DNA from: Brevundimonas sp. UBA986
GTDB taxonomy: Bacteria; Pseudomonadota; Alphaproteobacteria; Caulobacterales; Caulobacteraceae
Length of the DNA: 20,031 bases
NCBI GenBank assembly: GCA_002292165.1
Contig: DBBK01000109.1
Location: 6,785 to 26,815, forward strand
Direction: 5' to 3'
Numbering within the stretch: position 1 is the stretch's first letter; every line of letters begins with the position of its first letter. A program made the translations under genes and the position numbers. Below are positions 14,384 to 20,031 of the stretch, one piece after another. The notes beneath the pieces were generated by a model. It ran no database searches, was not told the origin of the DNA, and saw nothing but the letters and a program-made list of their open reading frames with translations.

Positions 14384-16500
14384 TGGACCATCCCCAGAAG
14401 CGTGTCGTACATATCCTTGACCGCCTGAATGAGGCGGGCGGAAGCGTTGAAGGACTGCTGGAAGGTGGTCATGTTGACCAGCTCCTCGTCCAGGTTGACG
14501 CCCTCATAGGCCGTCTGGCGCGTCTGGGCCTCGGTGTGGACCGCATCGGCGCTGGCGGCGCGGGTCTTGGCCGCGGCGGCCCGGGCGCCGATGTCGCCCG
14601 AGAAGTCCGAGGCATAGCGCGACACCGACTGCGAGCCCGCGGCCGAACCGCCGCTGGCCTGGAAGTTGACCGTCTTCTGACCGGCGTCGGCCAGGCCGAG
14701 GGCTCCACGGCCGTCGCCGGAGGCCAGGGCCGTCGTCCCCGCCGCCGCCGACAGGTTCAGCTGGGCCAGCGACAGCTTCATCGGATTGCCCGAGATGTCG
14801 GCGCGCACGTTGAACCCGTCGGCGCGCGAGGACCGGACCCCGCCGCCCAGACCGAACAGCTCCGTCATGGAGACGCCGGAGGGCACCTGGGTCGTGGTGT
14901 CCTTGATCACGCTCATGGTCGCGGCCGGGTCGGTATTGCCCTTGAAGACCACCGATCCGCTGGAATCCAGGCTGAAGGTCCCGTAGCGGCCCGCCCCGGT
15001 CAGGGGGTTGTTCATCGCCGTCAGCAGCTCGGACATCGTGCCCGTTCCACCGGGCACCGTCACGGTCAGGTCGCGCAAACGTGTGCCGTCCGGCTCGGCG
15101 AAGCGCAGGGTCACCGTCTCGCCCGCCGTGAAGCCGTGCTGGGAGGTCGCCGACAGGCCGATGTCATAGGTCGCCGGGCGATCCGTGGTGATCAGATCGT
15201 TCATCCCGAAATAGTGGGAGAAGCCCCGGCCCGCCTTGCTGCTGGGCGAGGTCGCGTCGTCCGCGATGACGACGCCGTTCGTGCCCGTCGCCGACAGGCT
15301 CAGTTTGCCGTCGGTGAAACTGGCGGTCGCGGCCCCGCCCAGCTGGGCGTTCAGCGTGGTCAGGAATGTCGCGGGCGTCGCGGCGACGCCGTTGATGGTC
15401 ATGGTCCCGCCCGAGAAGACGATCGGGATCTGGGTGGTGATCACGCCCGAGGCGTTGGTCACCGCGATATTGGTCGTGCCGGTGAAGCCGGTCAGGGCCG
15501 TCTCCAGCGTCTGGCCGACATTCTTGCCGGTCAGGGCCGTGGGGGCCGGGACGGAGGAGTTGGCGTTGTGGGCGCGGTTCAATTCGTCGGCGACGTGGGA
15601 CATCAGTTCGCCCAGACGCTCGGCCGCCGCCGGCGCCTCAATGTCGCGCGTTTCCAGCAGACCCTTGATCTCGCCCGAGACCAGACCCTCGGTCAGGGAG
15701 CGCTTCTGACCGCCCGGTTCGGTGATGTAGATGTCGTCGAACTTGCTCTCGGCGTTGACCGACCCGGCCGCGCGATACTCGATCTTCGCCGCGCCGGCGC
15801 CCGCCAGCAGCAGACCCGAGCTGGTGCGGACCGTGACGCCGCCGTTGTTCCTCTGGGTGACCTTGACGTCCATCAGCGAGGACAGCTGGCCGATCAGGGT
15901 CGCCTGGGTCGTTTCCGAGCCCGAGGCGTCGCCGTTGGTGGCCAGGGCCTTGGCGATGTCGGTGTTCAGGGTCTCGATCTGCTTGAGCAGGTCGTTGGCC
16001 TTCTCGACCGCCGTCTGGATACGGCCGTCGGCGTCCTCGCGTACCGACTGGATCTGGCCGGCGATACGCCCGGACTCGTCGAACAGGGCCTGGGCCTTGA
16101 ACAGGGCTTCCTGACGCAGCGGCGAGGAGGTCGCGTTCTCGGCCGTCGCGGCGAAGGCGGAGAAGATCCCGTCGATCTGGGAGAAGAAGCCGGTGTCGCC
16201 GCCCGGGTCGCCGAACAGGGTCTGGATCCGGTCGTAGAGTTCGTACTTCACATCCTGGCGGTTGGCCTCGGCGCTCGAGTTCAGGCTGGCGGCCTGAAGG
16301 AAGCGGTCGGTGGCCAGACGGACGCGGGCGATATCGACGCCCGACCCGACGCCCTCGGTCGTCAGGGCGACCTGGTCGGCGATCTTGCGGACATAGCCGG
16401 GCGTGTTGACGTTGGCGACGTTGTCGGAAACGACCCGCAGCTGAGCCTGGGAGGTGGCCAGACCGCTGTTGGCGATATTCAGGATCGAACTCAGCGACAT
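14380..16500 (-). CDS. flgK: Flagellar hook-associated protein 1
   Basis: 706 residues, longer than the E. coli protein (about 550) because of a large central domain. The N-terminus SSILNIANSGLATSQAQL and DNVANVNTPGYVRK is the rod/hook/HAP signature. The C-terminus VNMTTFQQSFNASARLIQAV is equally typical. FlgK is the first junction protein on the hook tip. The middle (about 320-560) is rich in Thr, Gly and Ala, with FSGGTMTINGVAATPATFLTTLN, resembling the FlgK/flagellin-like variable region. First gene of the leftward flagellar operon; the ATG at 16500 is about 139 bases after the predicted transcription start. Confidence 0.95.
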   Translation of the reverse strand: MSLSSILNIANSGLATSQAQLRVVSDNVANVNTPGYVRKIADQVALTTEGVGSGVDIARVRLATDRFLQAASLNSSAEANRQDVKYELYDRIQTLFGDPGGDTGFFSQIDGIFSAFAATAENATSSPLRQEALFKAQALFDESGRIAGQIQSVREDADGRIQTAVEKANDLLKQIETLNTDIAKALATNGDASGSETTQATLIGQLSSLMDVKVTQRNNGGVTVRTSSGLLLAGAGAAKIEYRAAGSVNAESKFDDIYITEPGGQKRSLTEGLVSGEIKGLLETRDIEAPAAAERLGELMSHVADELNRAHNANSSVPAPTALTGKNVGQTLETALTGFTGTTNIAVTNASGVITTQIPIVFSGGTMTINGVAATPATFLTTLNAQLGGAATASFTDGKLSLSATGTNGVVIADDATSPSSKAGRGFSHYFGMNDLITTDRPATYDIGLSATSQHGFTAGETVTLRFAEPDGTRLRDLTVTVPGGTGTMSELLTAMNNPLTGAGRYGTFSLDSSGSVVFKGNTDPAATMSVIKDTTTQVPSGVSMTELFGLGGGVRSSRADGFNVRADISGNPMKLSLAQLNLSAAAGTTALASGDGRGALGLADAGQKTVNFQASGGSAAGSQSVSRYASDFSGDIGARAAAAKTRAASADAVHTEAQTRQTAYEGVNLDEELVNMTTFQQSFNASARLIQAVKDMYDTLLGMVQ

Positions 16501-16529
16501 CGGTCTAAGCCCCCCTCATCCGTGCGGAG

Positions 16530-16569
16530 CCCGGCAAGACCTGCCCGCCGAGGCGCGTTTCTTGCCCGG
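16530..16569. promoter_or_regulatory. Candidate activator sites (FlbD ftr-like), flgK side
   Basis: Two elements: CCCGGCAAG with TGCCCG behind it (16530-16547) and, inverted, CCGGGCAAGAAACG (16556-16569). They lie about 70-110 bp downstream of the predicted flgK transcription start. The second matches the fliK-side element at 16698-16711 in 13 of 14 bases. Placement downstream of the start is known for some Caulobacter flagellar enhancers. Confidence 0.45.
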
Positions 16570-16649
16570 CCACAAAAAGGCTTCGCATCTGTAATGCGTT
16601 GAAACCAAAGACAATCGTGTGTCGCGCTTGAATCATGATGACTCTGGAG

Positions 16650-16665
16650 CGCAAGCGGCGGGCCA
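16650..16665 (-). promoter_or_regulatory. Sigma-54-type promoter for flgK-flgL
   Basis: On the minus strand TGGCCCG, four bases, TTGCG. The GG and GC doublets are separated by exactly 10 bases, as in the TGGCACG-N4-TTGCW consensus. The -24 and -12 words are identical to those of the fliK promoter. Transcription should begin near 16639 and run left into flgK. Confidence 0.7.
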
Positions 16666-16697
16666 ATCCTTCACAACTGAAATCCATGCCGTGCCGA

Positions 16698-16736
16698 CCG
16701 GGCAAAAAACGGCGAAGGCGCGGCAAGTTTGGCCGT
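16698..16736. promoter_or_regulatory. Candidate activator sites (FlbD ftr-like), fliK side
   Basis: CCGGGCAAAAAACGGCG (16698-16714) and CGCGGCAAGTTTGGCCG (16720-16736), both with a GGCAA core and GCCG or CGGCG behind. They lie about 100-140 bp before the predicted fliK start, the usual enhancer distance for sigma-54 promoters. The match to a FlbD consensus is not verified. Confidence 0.45.
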
Positions 16737-16745
16737 GGCCTTGCC
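16730..16745 (+). promoter_or_regulatory. Second, weaker sigma-54-like promoter candidate
   Basis: TGGCCGT, four bases, TTGCC: both doublets are correctly spaced, but the -24 and -12 words fit the consensus less well than the downstream site. It overlaps one of the GGCAA elements, so activator binding and promoter use might exclude one another. Confidence 0.3.
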
Positions 16746-16811
16746 GGGGGCGCCTGGCTTCCCCTGCGGCTTTATCAAGCATTTTCATGATGTTGCAGGC
16801 AGAAGCCAAAC

Positions 16812-16827
16812 TGGCCCGGCCTTTGCG
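16812..16827 (+). promoter_or_regulatory. Sigma-54-type promoter for fliK-flgD-flgE
   Basis: TGGCCCG, four bases, TTGCG, with GG and GC 10 bases apart. Transcription should begin near 16838, leaving a leader of about 58 bases before the fliK ATG. This matches control of the hook operon by sigma-54 in Caulobacter. Confidence 0.72.
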
Positions 16828-16895
16828 ATGGGGGTTTCGAATGTTCCGGGCGCAGCAGGCGCCGACCTCACACCGTCAGAGCCGCCTGCACCCGC

Positions 16896-18716
16896 ATGCC
16901 CGTTTCCACGCCCGCCATCGCCGCGCTCGTTCCGCCCGCCCCGACCCGGGCGGCGACGTCGGCCGCCTCGGCCGCGAACGACGACTTCGGCGCGATGATG
17001 GCCGCCGCCCGGGACGACGCCCGGAAGGAAGCCGTGCAGGATCGCCGGACAGCGGCCGCGGTCGCTTCGAAGCAGGCCGACGCCAAACGCGCCGACGCCA
17101 AGGCTGAAGCCAGGGCCGAGGCGAAGGCCAACGCCGCTGAAGAGAGCGTTCCGGAACCGAAGGATACCACCGTCGCCGCGACGGAGGCCGCGCCCGTCGA
17201 GGCCGACAAGGCGGAGACCTCGGTCTCGACCTCCGACGCGCCCGCCGATGAGGCGGCTCAGTCCGTCGCCCAACCGGTCGCCCAGCCCTCAACTCAACCT
17301 GCCGCCCAGATCGCGGCCCCGCTCTTCGCCGGTGTCGCCGCCGCTGCGGCCTCGACCGAGGACAGCGAGGCCTCCCTGACGATCGCGCCGTCGGTTCAGA
17401 CCCCGCTCACGGCCCAGGACGCCGGCGACAAGGCGACGGGAACGCCCGCCCCGGTCGTCGCCCAGCCCCCGGCGCAAGCCGGCGCCGAAGCCGCCGCCGC
17501 CCCTTCGGCGCCGGCCTCGACGCTGTCTGACGAAGCCGAGGCTTCGCCCGCTTCGGCGCCCACCCAGGCCACGGCGATCGCGGCCGCCGCCGCCATTGAG
17601 GTCGCCCAGGCGGCCGCCTCGACCGCGGGCCCGGTGGCCGGGGCCGTCGCCGAGGTGGTGGGCGATCTACTCGCCGCCGCGCTGAAGCCCGAGGCCAAGG
17701 CGCAGGCGGCCGAAACCGTGGCCGTCGCCAAGGCCGACACCGAGACGCCCGCCGCCGGGGCCAAGGCTCCGTCGGCCGCTCCGAACGCAGCCGCCGCAAA
17801 TGCCGTAATCGCGGAGGCGCCGGCGTCCGAACCCCCGGCGACCGACGCTTCGGCCAAGGACGTCCTGACCAGCGACGCCGCTGCCGAGGCCGTCGCCTCG
17901 ACCGAAGCCGCCCCGGCCGAGCCCGCGCCCCGCCTGCCCGCCCATCTGCGCGGCGAGGTCGTGTCCAACGCCGCCTCCGCTCGCGCCGAGGCCGACGGAA
18001 GGGTCGCCAAAGCCACCCCGGAGGCCACAACGGTTTCGCAAGGCGCGGATCAGGCTGGGACCCAGACCCCGGCTCAGAACGCCGCGCCCGCCGCCCCGAC
18101 CGCCACCTCCGCCGCCACCTCGACCTTCGCCGCCCAGATGCAGGCCCAGGCCCAGGACACGCCCCTGCCCCAGGCGCTGGGTCAGGACGCCGTCCCGACG
18201 GCCCAGACCGGCGTCACGGCCCAGACCGCCTCGACCCCGGCGACGCCCGCCGCCGTCAACCTGTCCAGCCTGTCGCGCGCCACGATCGACACCACCGTCC
18301 AGATCGCGGCCCAGATCACCCGCCAGCTGGCCGGCCGCTCGACCCGCTTCGAGATGGGTCTGACGCCGGAAGGGCTCGGCAAGGTCAACGTCAGCATGGA
18401 CATCGATGCCCAGGGACGGCTGACGGCCCAACTGGCCTTCGACAATCCCCTGGCCGCCGCCGATCTGCGCGCCCGCGCCGACGAGCTGCGCGGCCAGCTT
18501 CAGGACGCCGGCTTCACCCTGACCGACGACGCCCTCAGCTTCACCCAGCAGGACGCCTCGTCCTCGAACGGCAACGACCGGGGTTCGGAACAGCGTCAGG
18601 GCCGCGCCTTCGCCTCGGCCTCGCGCGTCTCGGACGTCGCCGACGCCGTCCCCGCCATTCCCGCCGCCTGGGTTTCCCTGTCCCTCACGCCTCGCGGCGT
18701 GGATTTGAAAGTCTGA
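16896..18716 (+). CDS. fliK: Flagellar hook-length control protein
   Basis: 606 residues. The first 450 or so are almost wholly Ala, Glu, Pro, Thr and Val, the disordered 'ruler' expected for FliK. The C-terminal hook domain (about 465-555) has ITRQLAGRSTRFEMGLTPEG, then LGKVNVSMDIDAQGRLTAQL and LRGQLQDAGF, the pattern of the Flg_hook domain that switches the export gate from hook to filament substrates. It has no signal peptide, since it leaves through the flagellar type III apparatus. First gene downstream of the sigma-54-type promoter, 4 bp before flgD. The ATG at 16896 is the first in frame after the predicted transcription start; the ribosome-binding site is weak. Confidence 0.87.
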   Translation: MPVSTPAIAALVPPAPTRAATSAASAANDDFGAMMAAARDDARKEAVQDRRTAAAVASKQADAKRADAKAEARAEAKANAAEESVPEPKDTTVAATEAAPVEADKAETSVSTSDAPADEAAQSVAQPVAQPSTQPAAQIAAPLFAGVAAAAASTEDSEASLTIAPSVQTPLTAQDAGDKATGTPAPVVAQPPAQAGAEAAAAPSAPASTLSDEAEASPASAPTQATAIAAAAAIEVAQAAASTAGPVAGAVAEVVGDLLAAALKPEAKAQAAETVAVAKADTETPAAGAKAPSAAPNAAAANAVIAEAPASEPPATDASAKDVLTSDAAAEAVASTEAAPAEPAPRLPAHLRGEVVSNAASARAEADGRVAKATPEATTVSQGADQAGTQTPAQNAAPAAPTATSAATSTFAAQMQAQAQDTPLPQALGQDAVPTAQTGVTAQTASTPATPAAVNLSSLSRATIDTTVQIAAQITRQLAGRSTRFEMGLTPEGLGKVNVSMDIDAQGRLTAQLAFDNPLAAADLRARADELRGQLQDAGFTLTDDALSFTQQDASSSNGNDRGSEQRQGRAFASASRVSDVADAVPAIPAAWVSLSLTPRGVDLKV

Positions 18717-18720
18717 TCCG

Positions 18721-19431
18721 ATGGTTGCAGCCGTCACCACAGTCGATTCAGCCGCCGCGAACTCCGCTTCCGCCCGGACCAGCCTGGCGACGAACTTCGA
18801 CACCTTCCTGACCCTGCTGACCGCCCAGCTGAAAAACCAGGATCCGCTGTCGCCGATGGACTCGACCCAGTTCACCCAGCAGCTGACCCAGATGACGGGG
18901 GTGCAGCAGCAACTGCTGACCAACGACCTGCTGACCAGCCTGCTCGCGGCCCAGAACGGCGGCGGCCTGGCCAACGGCTCCAACTACATCGGCAAGGAAA
19001 TCACCGCCGTCTGGTCGGCCGACAAGCTGACCGACGGCAAGGCCAGCTGGAGCTACGAGCTGGGCGCCGACGCGGCCAACGTTAACCTGTCGGTTCTGGA
19101 CAGCACCGGCAAGGTCGTCTGGACCGGCAAGGGCAGCGAGCTGAAGACCGGCACCCACGACTTCACCTGGGACGGCAAGACCACGGCCGGCGGCCAGATG
19201 TCGGACGGCGGGGTCTATACGCTGAAGGTCGCCGCCACGGACGCCTCGGGCAATGCCCAAACCAGCCAGGTCCTGATGACCGGCACCGTCAACGGCGTCG
19301 AGCTCTACAACAACGTCCCCTACCTGAACGTCGGCAACACCATCATTCCGCTGAGCACCGTCATCTCGCTGCAGCAGAAGGCGGCCGCGGCCACCGGCAC
19401 GACGACCGACACCCCTTCCACCGACGCCTGA
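18721..19431 (+). CDS. flgD: Flagellar hook assembly (cap) protein
   Basis: 236 residues, normal length. The N-terminal FlgD signature is clear: FLTLLTAQLKNQDPLSPMD followed by QFTQQLTQMTGVQQQ (about 28-65). The C-terminal part (about 95-215) has the FlgD Ig-like/tudor pattern, with ITAVWSADKLTDGKASWSYE, HDFTWDGKTTAGGQMSDG and YTLKVAA. FlgD caps the growing hook and orders FlgE subunits, then leaves. It begins 4 bp after the fliK stop and ends 47 bp before flgE. Confidence 0.95.
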   Translation: MVAAVTTVDSAAANSASARTSLATNFDTFLTLLTAQLKNQDPLSPMDSTQFTQQLTQMTGVQQQLLTNDLLTSLLAAQNGGGLANGSNYIGKEITAVWSADKLTDGKASWSYELGADAANVNLSVLDSTGKVVWTGKGSELKTGTHDFTWDGKTTAGGQMSDGGVYTLKVAATDASGNAQTSQVLMTGTVNGVELYNNVPYLNVGNTIIPLSTVISLQQKAAAATGTTTDTPSTDA

Positions 19432-19464
19432 CCCCTCTTCCCCGACATTCCACAGTTTAGTTTC

Positions 19465-19470
19465 AAGGAA
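19465..19470 (+). promoter_or_regulatory. Ribosome-binding site of flgE
   Basis: AAGGAA ends eight bases before the ATG at 19479. It is much better placed than those of fliK and flgD, fitting the need for over a hundred hook subunits per flagellum. Confidence 0.6.
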
Positions 19471-19478
19471 CACACGCC

Positions 19479-20031
19479 ATGAGCATCAACAGCGCCCTTC
19501 TGGCCGGGGTCTCGGGCCTCTCGGCCAACTCGGCCGCCCTGGCCGCCATCTCGCAGAACATCGCGAACGTGAACACGATCGGCTACAAGCGCGTGTCCAG
19601 CGAGTTCTCGACCGTGGTCAACAGCCAGACGCGCGGCGCCGGCTATTCGGCGGGCGGCGTCCTGTCCAACACCCGCAACTACATCTCCCAGGGCGGTCAG
19701 CTGCAGCGCACGACCGAGTCGACCGACCTCGGCATCTCGGGCTCGGGCTTCTTCGTCACCACCCAGAAGGCGGAAGGGCTCGACCCGACTGATCCGCGCC
19801 TGTTCACCCGCGCCGGCGCCTTCCGCGTCGATGAGTTCGGCTATCTGAAGAACCCCGCCGGTCTGTACCTGCAGGGCTGGCCGGTCGACAGCAACGGCAA
19901 CCTGAACACCGACCCGTCGGACCTGGGCCGCCTGCGCTCGATCAATGTCGGCTCGGTCGGCGGCACCGCCGAGGCCACCACCCGCGCCCAGCTGAACGCC
20001 AACCTGAAGTCCAGCCAGCCGGTCTCGGCCG
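19479..20031 (+). CDS. flgE: Flagellar hook protein, N-terminal part (cut by window end)
   Basis: The first 184 residues are present. The N-terminus MSINSALLAGVSGLSANSAA and ISQNIANVNTIGYKR is the rod/hook signature with its NxxTxGYK box. SGSGFFVTTQ and FTRAGAFRVDEFGYLKNPAG (about 87-130) are typical of the FlgE/FlgG body. FlgE builds the flexible hook beneath the FlgK/FlgL junction. It follows flgD by 47 bp in the same operon; that gap shows no terminator and no sigma-54 site. Confidence 0.95.
   Translation, partial: MSINSALLAGVSGLSANSAALAAISQNIANVNTIGYKRVSSEFSTVVNSQTRGAGYSAGGVLSNTRNYISQGGQLQRTTESTDLGISGSGFFVTTQKAEGLDPTDPRLFTRAGAFRVDEFGYLKNPAGLYLQGWPVDSNGNLNTDPSDLGRLRSINVGSVGGTAEATTRAQLNANLKSSQPVSA

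Larger units (their letters stand above)
16501..16895. other. Divergent flagellar control region between flgK and fliK
   Basis: 395 bp with no believable gene; the short frames within it are unlike neighbouring proteins. It carries one sigma-54-type promoter for each direction, a second candidate for the rightward direction, and four similar GGCAA-centred elements (16530-16547, 16556-16569, 16698-16714, 16720-16736). This is the arrangement expected of class III flagellar operons in Caulobacteraceae, driven by sigma-54 and an NtrC-type activator. Confidence 0.75.

Noticed and set aside
14383..16602. Long open frame on the plus strand opposite flgK
   Set aside because: It is antisense to a clear FlgK, with the His/Gly/Arg-rich composition typical of shadow frames in GC-rich DNA and no family motif.
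16505..16726. Small open frame upstream of flgK on the minus strand
   Set aside because: It spans the predicted flgK promoter and activator elements and has no ribosome-binding site or family features.
17667..18983. Long open frame opposite fliK
   Set aside because: A Gly/Arg-rich frame produced by reading the Ala/Pro-rich ruler backwards.

Overview
The window is GC-rich, densely coded alphaproteobacterial DNA. Gene order and signals point to Caulobacteraceae, and Brevundimonas or a close relative is my best guess. The supporting evidence is a divergent flgK-flgL / fliK-flgD-flgE locus behind sigma-54-type promoters, a direct-repeat SOS box (GTTC-N7-GTTC) of the alphaproteobacterial kind, and an Mla-type lipid transporter built in the alphaproteobacterial way. 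The genus is inference. No tRNA, rRNA, IS element, integrase or CRISPR array was seen, and nothing suggests recent transfer.

Left part (1-4335, all minus strand): a truncated Tat-exported tyrosinase-like copper protein lies downstream of a four-gene, tightly coupled operon. In transcription order this is a DUF459-type SGNH hydrolase, a second secreted SGNH hydrolase, an AlgI-like MBOAT O-acyltransferase and a single-pass membrane protein. Together they look like an envelope O-acylation machine whose polymer substrate is not encoded nearby.

Centre-left (4336-7062, plus strand): a 394-bp divergent intergenic region with a 10-bp-period tandem repeat and two palindromes precedes a 3-oxoacid CoA-transferase pair (subunits A and B). 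A TelA-like helical protein follows.

Centre (7063-10585, minus strand): a four-gene ABC lipid-transport operon encodes a STAS-MlaE permease, an MlaF ATPase, an MlaD/MCE protein and a PqiC-type lipoprotein.

Centre-right (10694-13442, minus strand): a two-gene DNA-repair operon encodes a radical SAM protein and a DUF4130-UdgX fusion. Its start codon abuts a predicted LexA box, and a perfect DnaA box lies just upstream. This SOS-linked uracil/radical-SAM module is the most interesting locus in the window.

Right part (13454-20031): flagellar hook genes. flgK-flgL run on the minus strand and fliK-flgD-flgE (flgE truncated by the window edge) on the plus strand. Between them is a 395-bp regulatory region with a well-matched sigma-54-type promoter for each direction, a third candidate, and four related GGCAA elements that could be activator (FlbD ftr-like) sites.
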